Below are positions 10,761-22,822 of a DNA stretch of 64,000 nucleotides, one piece after another. The notes under the pieces were generated by a model. That model was given only the letters and a program-made list of their open reading frames with translations. It did not search any database and was not told the origin of the DNA. Position 1 is the first letter of the stretch, and every line of letters begins with the position of its first letter. The stretch is taken from the NCBI RefSeq assembly GCF_954871325.1, contig NC_088776.1, positions 7,571,985 to 7,635,984 on the forward strand, written 5' to 3'. Both the position numbers and the translations under genes were made by a program. This DNA comes from Gordionus sp. m RMFG-2023 (Eukaryota; Nematomorpha; Gordioida; Chordodea; Parachordodidae).

Positions 10761-13700
10761 ATTTGTCAATTTATAGTAAAAAGCAAAAAAAAAGACGTTT
10801 GAGAAATTATATTTGCCAGAAAAAATTATTAAATAAATAGATAAATTGTTCAAATTTTATTTCTCATCCCCAAACAATTAAAATGAAAAAAAAAATGCCT
10901 TAGAAAAGAATTTAATATTTGTCTTGTTTAAGAAAAATAATAAAAACGATTTAAATAAAACTTTTGTATAGTTTCGTCAATTTTCTTAATTATTATCTCA
11001 AAAGTGTAAAATTTAATATTACCATATATCGGGAAAACCAACTTTTTGATACCCTTTTTACAGTTGAGATAGTAGAAAGAACGCAAATAAACTCTATTGC
11101 CTTCATCTTTTTTTTTAAGAATAAAAAAAATTGTTTTACTTTTTATGTTAAATATAAAACAAGAGTAATATTTAAGCAATTAATAGTGACGATCAACATT
11201 GCTATTATATAGTTTTGTATAAATATAGAACTTATGAGATTAAAATGCAGATCTAACTTTATTAAATTATTTCTATTTGGTCCTATTTCAATAAATTGAT
11301 TAAGTACTTATTTAAATTTCATATACCTTTTGCAAATATCTTAGCTCCTTAATAATATAATATAAACCCTCCCTCTCCTAATTTCTGCGAGTGTTAATAT
11401 TTGTAATTAAACTTAATATATAAAAATTTAATTATCAAATGAAAAATATATCGTACAGGATGGTAAAGTGGAATTCAATTAAGGGAATTTTAATTTTATA
11501 TAATTGAAATTTTACAATATTGATTTAACCGGAAATATGATCTCAGCTAATTTATTAACATAATATTTTCTAAAATGATTTTTCTGAATGAGTTATATTA
11601 ACTTTCTCATAATAAAATTTCTATAGTTGCATTCAAAATATAATAAATATCACGATTAAATAAATATAAAGAATGCTTTTTGTCAATTTTTAACTAAGTT
11701 AAATAAACATTGTACCACTTTTTTTTACCCATCATTATTCTATTTTCATTTAAATTAAGAAAATCTGGCTATTTTAAGCAAGATAGATTGATTATCTAAC
11801 AGAATAGAGTTTGATAATTCTCTCATGCTATTTTATATTATGTCTGTTTAATATGTATATCAGCAATTTCATAAATACTTCTATATAATTTCTTATATCA
11901 TATATATTTTCTGTTTATTTCTTAATTTTTTTTCTTATAACATTATTATTAATTTTCACTTTTAAATAGGTTTATCATAAATATTACTTGGCTTCTATCA
12001 GAAAGAAAATTTATGGGAAAGACTAACAACTAAATATTTTGAGTTATCCAGAGTATTTTAAGCCAATTTTTTAGTATTATTTTAACTAAATTACAATTAT
12101 TCTTTCACAATCTTACCCGCTTTCATAGAATTTATTGAAAGGGAACTTTTTCACAGGGTAACCTAGGAAATTTTTTTCTGGGGGATATATTTTCGAGAAA
12201 ATTTTTGCGTTTTTTTCACATAATTATTTTCCATTTACTAGATTTCATGTGTCTTTTTATATTGAAGTTAAAGTTAGTATATGATATAATCTTATTTCAA
12301 AATTCTAACAAAACTTTAAAAAAATAGGATATATAATTATCGCGTTGCAATATTATTATATCAGCAGAATATGATAAAATTTATTTCTTAAAGATTTAAA
12401 ATTATTTATATAATTTACCTTCTAAAGACACTATAAATAAAGAATAAAAGATAGATAATCCTTAAAAAATAATATTTATATAATCAGTATTCTACTCTCT
12501 CTGTGTTTTAAATACAAGTATCAATTTTGTAGTCAGAATTAAATTAATAGGGAAGAATGGGAATATAGTGTTAAAGAAAATTTTCAAAATATTAACTCTA
12601 AAGGCAGTTTAATATATATGGTATTAAATTTTAAATTTGACAATTTATAAAAATATTTCCAATTAATAACATTTTTATAATTTTCCAAAGGCCGACTTAA
12701 TTCAATAGATTATTAGGCAAATAAAGAAATACATGCTAGTTAAAGAAAAATTTTGAAAAAAGTAAAAATATATATCTTTATAAAATTTAATCCTCTTATG
12801 GAATAATAATGAGAATATATTTTTTTAAAATTTCTCTCTATAAATCTAACCTCCCCCTCCCCCCTCCTATGTATTTTTATTTTAAGATATATAATTTTTT
12901 AATTAAAATGGACATATTTTCTTTTTCATAACTCATTAAAGGGTTTAATATTTCAGAGGAATTATTTTTAGAAATGGTAAATTGAAGGAAAAATTGTCTG
13001 AATATATTTTTATATAGTAAGTGTTTGATTAAGCATATTTAATTTTATTTGATAGTTAATAAGTGTACGTGGACAAATAGAAGGAATTTTGTAAAACCAT
13101 TAATTTATATATATAGTGTGTAACAAAAAATTCTTTATATAAATAAATATTTTTTCTATTTTGCAAAAAAAAGAAAATATTAGTATGGGCGGAAAATTTA
13201 TGTATTTTGGGCAATATTCTTTATTATTTTTATTATAACGAGTAGAAAAATTTGTTTACGTAAATTTATTGAATTTTAAGTCAGGGTTAGGGTTAAGGTT
13301 ATCTCCCTTCGCTAAGGAATGAAAAAATTTAAACATAAAAATATAAATATACCAAAATTTTCTTGACTAGAACATCCCATGCTTTTAAAATTAGAATTCA
13401 GTTTCTGTTTCATAGCATCGATTCCTTTATTAATAATTGATATTTTTTTTGTTTTTCAAATTTAAATATATTTTATAAGGCTTAATAAAATTCACCAAGT
13501 TTATTCTCTCCCAACAAGACCATAGGTAATAATAGAAGTACTATGCAAATCAAAAAATTCATATTATATTTTAATTTTTTTTTTTAAATTGTAATTTCAA
13601 ATAAGGTTTTTCTGTTAAAAAATGAAATGAGGAAATTTAATTAGACCATTAAATCAAATATTTTATGGGTAAATATTTGCCAATTTTACCTATTTTGAAT

Positions 13701-13795
13701 CGAATTTTCAACAAACAACTTTAAACTAGAAAAATGATGCAATGAATCAACTTTGTATAACATCAAATATTTTATAACCCTCAAATTTGTTAAGT
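10761..13795. other. AT-rich non-coding stretch
   Basis: No protein similarity, paired TIRs or RNA gene recognised. Two opposing frames near 10930-11210 look like chance openings in AT-rich DNA. A short imperfect telomere-like run (AGGGTTAGGGTTAAGGTT) lies near 13285. Confidence 0.4.
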
Positions 13796-13799
13796 CCGT

Positions 13800-14045
13800 G
13801 AAATGCGGAAAACAAGTTGACGGTTTAAACAGTTCTATTTGAGCCGATTTTTAAAAACTCTGGCTCATTATTTTTATCTTGATAAATATTACGCAATCTC
13901 GAAGTTTTTGCTTATAGATGGCACAAAGGTTCGACATCTGTTAGCGAAATCTCGATCGATGGTTAGGCAATATTATTCTGGGTAAAATGTTGAGTAGCCG
14001 TTTTTAAAAATTGACTTAAATCGAGCCATTTCAAAACTAAGTCAG
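13800..14045. repeat. Palindromic MITE-like repeat, family X, copy 1
   Basis: The left half contains GAGCCGATTTTTAAAAAC and AATATTACGCAATCTCGAAG. The right half contains the inverted version (GTAAAATGTTGAGTAGCCG, TTTTTAAAAATTGAC, ATCGAGCC). Related copies lie at 19700-19805 (left half only) and 36940-37172. Non-coding, and too diverged to fix the ends or the target duplication. Confidence 0.65.
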
Positions 14046-14867
14046 AAGTTGCTAAAATTAGACAATTTTAGGGCTACCAATTTTACTATTCTTACATTGA
14101 TTTATTTAGTTTTTTTGTTAATTTTTATCTGCTAGTTTTAATTTGAGATTTACTTAGGACTTAAGGTATATTGGATTTTTAAAAGGAGAGGGTGAATTTT
14201 ATTTTCCATGGCCACTAAAGGTCATAGTAAGGCAACTAATAATTATATTCTAAAAAAAAAAGATCTTCCATATTTTAAAAGCTCGTAATTTTTTTATCGG
14301 ATATGATCAAGACCTGAAAGTAAATTATCTTGGGGTCTTTAGATAGTAATATTAATTTTTTTTCCCAAATTTCGGTTTTGCATAGTAAATTTTAAAATAT
14401 TTCTTTTTATTTTGGTAATTTATAGATTATCTTTTTTAAAGTAAGCTCCTCCAATTTTAAAAACTAATAATCATTGTTTATATAGGTGGTAGACTCCACA
14501 CAGCTTGTACTAAGAAAATTGTAGGGTTGAGTATTCAGGTCAAATAAGATTTGATTAATTCACCGATATTTGACCAATCAAATATGGTCAAATATACAAA
14601 TATGTTTATTAAAAACAATTTTATATAAAATAGTAGAAAATGAATCCATATAATATTGAATGTCCATGGCATAGTCTTGTTCTGATTATTATCAATTTTA
14701 TCATTTTCTTCAATATTTTTAATTAATCTTAGGTTATGATTCTTACCATTTTTCTGTTAGTAGACATCTTCAATCGATTTCATTTCTTCGCATGAATATC
14801 ATCCCAATCCGACCAATTTCTTTATGAAAAATATGTATAACTATAAAGTGTTAGTGAGATATTAGAG

Positions 14868-14960
14868 CCTCGGTGGGCAAAGTGATAACCAACAACTTGA
14901 GCTCGAAATCGATTTCAACATATAAAATTCATTTTTCTTTATTTATTTATTTATTCTCTA
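14868..14960 (+). repeat. Possible decayed tRNA-related SINE
   Basis: GCCTCGGTGGGCAAAGTG resembles a tRNA box A region and GAGCTCGAAATCGA a worn box B. A (TTTA)n run follows. Layout is similar to the better SINE at 28815. Weak. Confidence 0.25.
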
Positions 14961-14977
14961 AGCTTTGAATCGATCAA

Positions 14978-15400
14978 TTGCAAAAATTTATGCAATCATA
15001 TCAGCGGAAAAAAAAGTTCAGTGATGATAGACCACGCACAGCTGGTACTATGGAAAATGTTGATTCTATTGAAACAATCGTATTGAGCCAAGAAGACCGA
15101 TCGGGCACTCACAGAACAATTCTACAAGAATCTCGAGAAATTGGTATTTTTGCAAACATCAGTACATCGGATAATTCATAAAGAGCTAGGCAATTCAGAA
15201 CCTAACTCCGATTCAAATAAGATTGCCCATCTGGTACGTACCAAATAACTTCTACGAAAATTCCCACAAAGATTTGTTCACATCATATGGTTCGCGTTGA
15301 AATTTACAGTAGCCACTTTACGTTGCAGTTTTAATGAGAAAAAAAACAAGTTACAGCCAATCGATTGCTAGAACAACATTTGACTAAAATTTTGTCGATG
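14978..15400 (+). pseudogene. Tc1/mariner-family transposase relic (N-terminal HTH)
   Basis: The frame encodes SDDRPRTAGTMENVDSIE and then VLSQEDRSGTHRT. After a frameshift near 15145 it continues as TSVHRIIHKELG. This is the paired helix-turn-helix DNA-binding region of mariner-like transposases (GRPRTARTxENI..VLSQEDxxGTHRTxREIA...SVxRIIHKDL). Downstream DNA has only hints of the linker before the DDE domain, and no catalytic residues are recognised. Flanking TIRs were not found. An old, inactive copy. Confidence 0.8.
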
Positions 15401-15429
15401 TATATTATGATTTTTCCAATTTTAAAGTT

Positions 15430-17350
15430 TAATAATTTTACGTGTAGGAAAGTTCGAATTTTGTTTGTCCAAATTTGAATGTGCATAACTTTAGACTGTG
15501 TTAATAGAATTGGATGAACTTTCTAAAAAACATTGATATTTTATACCTCACTCAATCTCTAAAAGTTTTTAATTATATTTAGAACCGACATATTTATTGC
15601 TAAAACAAAAAAATTATCAGTTCAATTGGAAGACATTGTGGAGTTACCTAATCCTTCGATTCTTAAAACAGGAGTATTGGGATTATTTAACATTCGAAAT
15701 ACTAACTTTAGCAACTCACCAAGTTTAATTAATTTGCCAGTGATATAAATTTAATGGAGTTATGATTAACCGGGCCTAAAATTTATTAAACATTTTAATT
15801 GAATCAATCTTATTTTAAGTAACAAGTTGGCAATATGCCAGATTTCTTTTAAAATCGTTAATTGAAGCAAAATATAAATTATTAAAATTTATCAAATTTT
15901 TATTTTGAATATCTTGTTTGTTTCAGTTAAAAGGTCGTTTGTAGATGTTTATTTAACCCATTTGCCCAAATTAATTTTATTTTCAAAGAATTCTACTCTA
16001 TTTAAATAAATAAAATGGAGTGAAATGTTATTGTTAAATATAAATTTTTACAATTTTATTTAAATATATGTTATTTTATTCTGTGAGGTTCTCAAAATTT
16101 AAATTTTTTAAAAAACTAGATTATTTGAATAAATACATTTATTTTCAAATTGTTTGTTTTAAACTTATTCACTCTTATAATTTTTTATTTTTTTAATTAA
16201 AGATTTTTTTTTTCAGAAAAATTTTACCTATCTAAATGCAAAATAAATAATTATTTCATATTCCACTTTCAAATAAATTTCCATAAAATTTATTTTAAAT
16301 TCATAGAAATAAGTGATGATTGGAATGCCATTTTAATATTTGATTTTAATAGATTACTACAATATATCCAGCAAACTTTTTCATCATTTCTAATTACTTC
16401 TTTCTTCTTTACTAAGATAGGTTATGCCGATGGTTTAACCGATAAAAATTCTTGATTTTTTTCAAATTGATATTTTATTATATACAATATTGAATATTTT
16501 ATATTTTATGAAATTTTGTAAAATAATCAATATGCATTGGTAAATTACATGTATTTCTAAATTTATATCGACCTCTTTTGAATCAGTAATCGTTGTTAAA
16601 TATATAAAAAAAAATTCAGTTGCTCCAATAAATTATATAAGGGGGGTCTATACCTCCACCCCTTTTTTCATATGCTAGGGTAGTTCTTATGTCAGTTATT
16701 TCCTGCCGAAGTGTAAATTGATTTTTATAAGATTAACTCAATTCCATAACCACACGAATTTAGCATTTTTACATCAATAAAAATTCTAAAAAAGCCAGCA
16801 CAATTTTTTTTATATATTTATTTTATATGTTGAGACTATATTATCGCACAGATCAACACCACCCATATGGGAATTATATAAATTTATAAGATTATGTCTT
16901 TACAAATCGGTTATCTTAATCCCCCAATTTCCTTTTTTTGCCATAGATTTCTTTGTTTCTAAAGGAGAATTTTCTCAGATAATCTCAGTTGCCAAAAGTC
17001 TAAGATGTTTTGAATGCGATAAAAGCTTTAGAAATGTAAAAAAGTAAATAGAATGCAAAATAGGGTTCTTTCATAACTTTTAAATTTGTAGCAAACCTCC
17101 TAATCCAAGATTCAAAGCCGTTAGACTTTTATTTTTACTTTAATAAATACAATCTTGAATATTCTAATGTTATTTAAAAATTATTATAAAAATATGATTA
17201 AAAAATTTATAATAATTTGCAAATAATTTTTATAAACGTACCTTTATATGAAAAAAATATAATGAGAAAAATTATGAATATTTTAGAGTTTTATTTTATA
17301 AATTATAAAAATATTTTGATAATAGTATTTAAAAAATATATATAATAAAA
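15430..17350. other. AT-rich non-coding stretch
   Basis: Nothing recognised apart from low-complexity A/T runs and a short G-run/C-run area near 16640. Confidence 0.4.
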
Positions 17351-17354
17351 AATT

Positions 17355-18545
17355 TTGGACCCGCCGCTTCTATCGTGTCTCATTCCCCATAAGAAATTTG
17401 TGCCTCGACCTCTCATACTCTTCGCAAGCATAGGTCCAACTTCAGGGCCATAAGCCGATTAACCTCCTTCCGACTCGGAGTCTGAAAACTACATCTTTGA
17501 TAACCATCGTTCTAGCGTCGAAACGGGCAGCACCTTTACTCCTCGTGCCCAATTTGTCACTAGCCATCCGAAGTTCGTGTTTACACTCTCCCTGGCCAAA
17601 GAAGTCTTTAAATTACAGAAACTATGAAAATGACTTACGACCTTTGGACAGGCATGTTCTCAAGCACATAGGCAGTCAAGCGCATCATGAGAATGCTGAC
17701 ATGGTCATATGCGATGCAATTACGGAATGCGACCATACCCTGGTGTTATGACTATCCACTGGAACTAGTCTACGACCCGAAATGATGCCTCCTACCAACA
17801 TGAGGTCGATTGGTCCTTTCGAAAAACCCGGCCTTTTTTCGTAAAGTCCATAAGGAAGCGCCAGCCTCCTGGTAAGCGTTCAGCTGGATGAGTATCAACA
17901 ACACATAAGTAAGCCTTCATTTCCCAACGACGCCTCTGCTGCCTCAGTTCATATCAGACATAGTCTCGATGATATCCGAAGACTCTGGAGTCCAGAAGTG
18001 GTTCATAAACAACCCTTCCTTTCTTTCTGGACATCCTTAAACGCCAATCGCATAAGGGAAGAAGTTTCGTGTATCATCGGTTTTCCCCTAAAGACTTGCC
18101 CTTAGAAGCCGATCATGATACTAGTTCGCCCCAGGTTGGCTCGACGGCTGTCCCAAGGATCGATGACGTCTTTACCATCATCACCCTCCAGGAATCGTGC
18201 GGGTCACACAGACTTTGACTAATACAATTCTTCCCGCTTATCTTGAATTCATAGTGGCGCGATTGCGATCGCGATTTAACAGCTGATTGATTTTTAAAAT
18301 CTGTTTATGAGATCAATTATTTTTTATTAAAATCATTATTTCTTAGATTATTATTAAAATTTGAAATAAAGATAAAATTAATATTAATAAATAAAAATTG
18401 ATCTAATAAACAGATTTTAAAAATCAATCAGCTGTTAAATCGCGATCGCAATCGCGCCACTATGAATTCAAGGTTAGAGATCTGCGTAGACGGTCCGAAG
18501 CTTTCTCGGCTCGGGTAGGGCCAGATGTGTTCAACCTGAAGCCCA
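17355..18545. other. GC-richer island, eroded coding-like DNA of unknown origin
   Basis: Base composition changes abruptly at about 17355 and back at about 18545. An 84-codon open frame (17497-17751, plus strand) and other short open stretches occur on both strands, but none matched a family I know. Composition and the scattered openings suggest a decayed insertion of coding DNA, perhaps retroelement gag-like. The island is interrupted by the MITE at 18252-18462, so it predates that insertion. It could also be horizontally derived or a decayed host exon cluster. Confidence 0.35.
18252..18462. mobile_element. hAT-type MITE, 211 bp, with 8-bp target duplication
   Basis: Terminal inverted repeats of about 66 bp begin TAGTGGCGCGATTGCGATCG and are identical for at least 57 bp. 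They are flanked by the direct repeat TGAATTCA (18244-18251 and 18463-18470). The target is itself a palindrome, so the inverted repeat seems to extend outside the element by chance. Internal sequence is short, AT-rich and non-coding. The near-perfect ends suggest recent movement. Confidence 0.9.
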
Positions 18546-18790
18546 ACCCGATAAATAAATATTAAGAATACAAATAACTTTTATTTCACAAAAATGTCGA
18601 TCAGAATAATTGATATTGATATGTCTTTTTAATATGTTCATTATTATATTTTTTAGAAATTTTTTCTCTATTATAAACAATTATATCATCTTAAATTATT
18701 TTTATATAATCACAATAATTTTTAAATTGATTGTATTTTAACTTTAATTTTCATATTTAAACCGAATAAAATTTATAAGAATACAAATTA
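18500..18790 (+). repeat. Dispersed repeat family B, copy 1
   Basis: Shares with 36390-36600 an approximately 90-bp core (TGATATGTC..TTTAATATGTTCATTATTATATTTTTT..AATTTTTTCTC..AAACAATTATATCA). Both are preceded by a GC-richer CGGCTCGGG/TCGGGTT tract. Non-coding; probably tails of one transposon family. Confidence 0.5.
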
Positions 18791-18839
18791 AATAAAATGC
18801 AACTTTATATGAATATTGATTATATTATGGAGGTTAAAT

Positions 18840-19175
18840 ATAATTTTTTCAAAATTATGTTTTGGTACTTATAATTTAAAACGGTTTTAAAATGATTCAT
18901 TGTTAATATTAAGGAACCGCATTTTTATAATGAATTCTAATTTAGGCCTAAATTATATTAATTTTATAACACATTTTTGAATGTTAACATTAAAAAAAAC
19001 AAGGAGCCTATGGAATACTTGATCGCATATTTTTTCCAAGCGTGAGGATTAAATATTTATTTTTAAAAAATTATAGTTTTTTTTATTTCGAATTTCGTTT
19101 CAAAATTAATATTTTTAATAAAAGAAATTTCCCCATTTCCAAAATCATAAGAAATTAACATTATAAATTCTTTGT
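18840..19175 (+). repeat. Dispersed repeat family A, copy 2
   Basis: Collinear with 10340-10760, slightly shorter through internal gaps. Confidence 0.7.
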
Positions 19176-19699
19176 GTTTTCAGCTATCAAGATGGAGTTT
19201 GTCGTAAAGAATCAAATCTACACAGTTATAATCCCAAGCGAGGGGTATATGTCAGTTCCAGGTGACAGTAATCTGTATATGAAAAGAAAATTTATGTCGC
19301 TCTTATTTTAGAGCAATGAACAAATATCACTAATGGTAAAATTTTGGGTTAATTTTGAAAAATTAGATTTTATAATATATAAATTACTATTTTTTCTTAT
19401 TTTCTTATTAAATATCAAATTAATTTAAATTATAAACTTATTTTGGGGATATTATTAAAATGCTGTGATAAATATGTTTATGGACAAATCCAATGAAAAT
19501 CCAGGATAATTATATTTAATTGAAACTACTAAAATATTGGAAAAAGTGATTTATATTTTTCCTGAACCCTGAGATTCTAACATATTATTGTTTATTTTTT
19601 GCTTCAGTTTTTAAAAATAAAAATAGACATTTTTTATATATCCTTTTATATTAAGTTAAAATATATTTTTTGTTAACGCATTATTACATGTAACTAAAA

Positions 19700-19805
19700 A
19701 ATAGTTTTGTTAAACGACTCGTTTTGAGCTGATTTTTAAAAAAGGCTAACTTAATATTTTAGCCAGAAAAATATTGCCTAAGCCTCGGATTTCGATAATA
19801 TATGT
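19700..19805. repeat. Palindromic repeat family X, left half (copy 2)
   Basis: TTGTTAAACGACTCGTTTTG, GCTGATTTTTAAAAAAGGC, then AGAAAAATATTGCCTAAGCC. These match the left halves of the copies at 13800 and 36940. Confidence 0.65.
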
Positions 19806-20120
19806 CTAGACCTTTGTTCCTTCTATGAACAAACTCTTCATGCTTGAGTTTTGGTTCTTCCTGACGAAACTAGTGAGTCAACAAAATCTTTCCACCAACG
19901 GCCTTAGTCTATTTAAGATAACATTTACAAATACACTATGGAATTTAATGAAATTCCCCTTCAGTCTTCAAGAAATTTGGGATTATTTGTTCTGGAAGTT
20001 GATCAGGATGGCTGTAAGCCAATCACTAGGAAAGTCCCTTCCTTCCATATATTGATATTGATTGTTAGGAGAATCTCCCCTCATATCATAGGATCCGTTT
20101 TCACATACTCACTATGTATC
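19805..20120 (-). pseudogene. LINE reverse transcriptase fragment (N-terminal RT motifs)
   Basis: Minus-strand frames read DFPSDWLTAILINFQNK, then GISLNSIVY, then RLRPLVERF and FVRKNQNSSMKS. This order matches the RT blocks DWxxAxIxPI, YRGISLLS, RLxPLVE and GFRxxRSTxDQI of RTE/Jockey-like LINEs. The blocks lie in different frames and include stops, so the copy is dead. The catalytic YADD part is missing. Plus-strand open frames over the same interval are antisense shadows. Confidence 0.7.
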
Positions 20121-20129
20121 TTACCTTGT

Positions 20130-20730
20130 CCGCAAGCCTTGTGATTTTTTATTTTTTTTACTTACTATTTAACTTTTGATTGGGGGGGGGGAGCAGTCTA
20201 TCAATGTTTTTACTTAATACAGTGGAAGAAAGTTGTGTGTTTGACGCGGAATGGGTCACGTTACTATGCGGTTGTATTGATTTGGGAGGCCCTAACTTCG
20301 TGGTAGTAGGAAGTTGGTCGTAATGAGGGGAATTGTAAGATAATTGAGTTGGGCTGTACAAGGAAGACGTTGAAACTAAGAATGATGATAAGTTATTTGA
20401 TGAGGAAATTTCATTCCCATGGTGAGAAATCCAGATCTTCAGGATCTGTAATCATTCTGTTTACCTGCCTGAGTTTAAAATAATGATTCTTCTTGAAAGA
20501 GGTAAAGGATTTCAATAGTTTAAAGGCATAATATGTGTTATTTGTGAAAGAGTTACTTGTTTCAGTGGCACGATAAGTTATTTTATCAATTAATTTCGAT
20601 TTCAAGTTTTCCGGCGTAATATTTACTTATTATTTTCAAATTTTTAGTGGCGTAATATTTATCTACCATTTTCAAATTTCTAGTCAAATAATAATTATTT
20701 CTGAAACTTCTGGTCCAACAGGGAAAAAGA
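20130..20730. other. Spacer with poly-G tract, no recognised gene
   Basis: A G-run lies at about 20179-20189. Two 64-67-codon minus-strand frames (20158-20361, 20411-20605) have no recognisable motif. Non-coding or eroded. Confidence 0.35.
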
Positions 20731-20734
20731 AATT

Positions 20735-21950
20735 GCAACCTTGTCCAACGAGATAGAGCCTCTTCCATCAAGCACTAACAGCTATTAAGGAGTTAGAAGA
20801 GCCAATTATTTGCTATTACTGAAATATTACAATGGCCTGAAAGAAATATTTCCTCAGAAGCAAGAAAATTATTGGATTCAATGCTTATTCCAAATTCATT
20901 AGAATGTATTATTTAATTATACAACTATTTTAAGTATTTTTCAAAAACATGACAATGATTTTATTAAGAAGATGAGAATAGCGGAGAGCATTTTATCAGA
21001 ACTCAAGGAAATTAGGGCTAATGTTGATGAAGAATTTCATATTTTATATTTTATTGTTGAGTCAAAAGCAGAGCTATACGTGTTTAATATTTGTCTCCCT
21101 CGACAGCAAGGCAAGCTCATCGTTAAAACACTAATATAGGATCAGTAGAAGAGTTTATCTTAGATGCAGATATTTAATATATCATGCAGCACTTACATCT
21201 GCAAATATTACTTCCACAAAAGCCTTCCCAACCTTTTTCAGATGATGATAGAAAAAAAAAATATTTGTTAGATTTTTATTATGAAGATGTTAAAGTATCT
21301 TATGATGCCTTACTAGCTGATTAACTATGTTTATAAGATTAACTATAGTTGATATAGTCCCAAAAAATGCTATGGATGCTCTGCATTATTTCAAACACAT
21401 TTCCATTAGTAAACTAATGAGAGAACACTCTCTTTTTTAAGAAGAATAACAGAGGCCTGCAGAAATACCATTTGCAGGGCACGGCCCGGATTTTTTTAAA
21501 TATTTTTTACGCTATTTTTAAAAAAATTTTTAGGCCGCTTGGCTTTTTCCGGCTTTTTTTTAAATAAAATTTTCAGGCCCGGCCTGAATTTTTTAAAAAT
21601 AAATTATATTTATTTTTGATTTTTATAGCTAATAATAACGATTTCAAATATAGGCTGTTTTAAAAAATACATCCCGGCTTGGGTGTTTTTTTAAAAAAAT
21701 TTAGGTCCGGCCCGGGTGTTTTTTAAAAAAATTTTGGGCCCGGCCTTAAAAAAATTAAAATATTGTCCGGCCCAGGAGCCGGGCCTGCAGGTCTCTGAAA
21801 AACATACCAAGAAGTACAACATGTGAAAGTAGATTGAAAGGTTTGGAATTTTTGAATATTCATAGGCATTTGACGACAAGCAAGGGTGAGATAATTGAAA
21901 AATTAGCTCAATCACAACGAAGATTGGATTTTACATTGTAAATGTATAAC
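20735..21950 (+). pseudogene. hAT transposase (ZMYM1-like group), eroded and interrupted
   Basis: The translated pieces run in family order. QPCPTR is followed by a stop at the Trp position of the CPTRW motif (about 20745), then SLFHQALTAIKELEEP. Next come SDDDRKKKYLLDFYYEDVK (about 21237) and a HYFKHISISK stretch (about 21390). After an inserted element (21450-21797) come RSTTCESRLKGLEFLNIHR and EKLAQSQRRLDF (to about 21940). This last block is the 'LRSTMxxERLxxLALxxIHR' C-terminus of ZMYM1-like hAT transposases. There are several stops and shifts. A likely right terminus lies at 22162-22193; the left terminus was not found. Confidence 0.75.
21450..21797. mobile_element. GC-rich non-autonomous element inserted in the hAT transposase
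   Basis: The ends are inverted: CAGAGGCCTGCAG (21450-21462) and CTGCAGGTCTCTG (21785-21797). The interior is a degenerate tandem of GGCCCGGCCT-like GC blocks alternating with TTTTTTAAAAAA. Coding similarity of the host transposase stops at its left edge and resumes at its right edge. No clear target duplication remains. A related end lies at 31640-31684. Confidence 0.75.
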
Positions 21951-22161
21951 ATACAAAATGCAATTATTCCTAAGAAACTTTTTGTGTAAAGGCTCAAAAA
22001 ATTCAAATTTCTATTTTGGGCCATTTAAGTGATTCTTTACATATAATTTTTATAATTCACATTAATTTAAAATTGTGTATTAGGAATAGTTATTAGTCCT
22101 AATAAATTTATGCTTGATATTTTTAAAAAACAATAATATTTCTCAAAAAAATTTATTATCC

Positions 22162-22193
22162 CCCCCCAGACCAAATTCCTGCGTACGCGCCTG
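22162..22193. repeat. hAT right terminal repeat
   Basis: Read on the minus strand it starts CAGGCGCGTACGCAGGAATT and continues into a G-run. This is the style of the CAG(G/T)GGCG... ends of hAT elements. It lies about 240 bp after the end of the transposase relic at 20735-21950 and is probably its terminus. Confidence 0.5.
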
Positions 22194-22659
22194 CATTTAA
22201 TGATGAGTTAATTATAATAATCAAGCATTTTAATAATAGTATTAGCCTATTCTTAAGGGAGACTAGTATTTTTAATTGGAGTAGAAATATTGATTTGCAA
22301 AAGAGTATTTAAAGTACATTCATTATTTTATTAGATAATCAAATTTTTCAAATAATTTATCATTAGACCTTTGCCGTTTCGGCATAGTACTTAACATTAT
22401 TCCAAAACTAATTAACCTTTCAATTGGAAATGATAAAGGTATTGGAGTATTATATATATATATATATATAATTTCCTTAATGGAAGGATGATATTTAATT
22501 TAAGTATTTATAATGTATTTTGACTTTCTTTAATATAACTTAAAACATCCAGCTAAATGTTATTTGTATTATTGATCTCAGCAACATTTGTTTCACCAAA
22601 AGAAAAATAATCATCTGTGATATCTAAAATTTTATCTTTTTGTCAATAAAATGAAAATG

Positions 22660-22822
22660 AAAAAGATACAAGATACAAGATTCTCTTCAGAATAAAGGAT
22701 CATAGATACAGATACTAGTATCTTATTAGAAATGTCAAAAAGATTCTGAATACAAGATACAAACGGATTTTGCATCATGTATCTTAGATACAAGTATTCG
22801 TGGTACTGTCCAACTCTGATTA
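22660..22822. repeat. Worn MITE-like repeat ending in a hAT-type terminus
   Basis: Repeated AGATACAAG/AAGATAC words surround an imperfect palindrome. The right edge, read inward on the minus strand, is CAGAGTTGGACAGTACC, similar to the end of the MITE at 29515. The left end is not defined. Confidence 0.4.

Noticed and set aside
10928-11212. Overlapping 82-83 codon frames on opposite strands
   Set aside because: Composition is that of AT-rich noise (I, F, K, N, Y) and there is no motif.
13280-13305. Telomere-like AGGGTTAGGGTTAAGGTT
   Set aside because: Only two exact units; too short to call an interstitial telomere.
19825-20144. Two plus-strand frames of 68-76 codons
   Set aside because: The recognisable LINE RT motifs are on the opposite strand.
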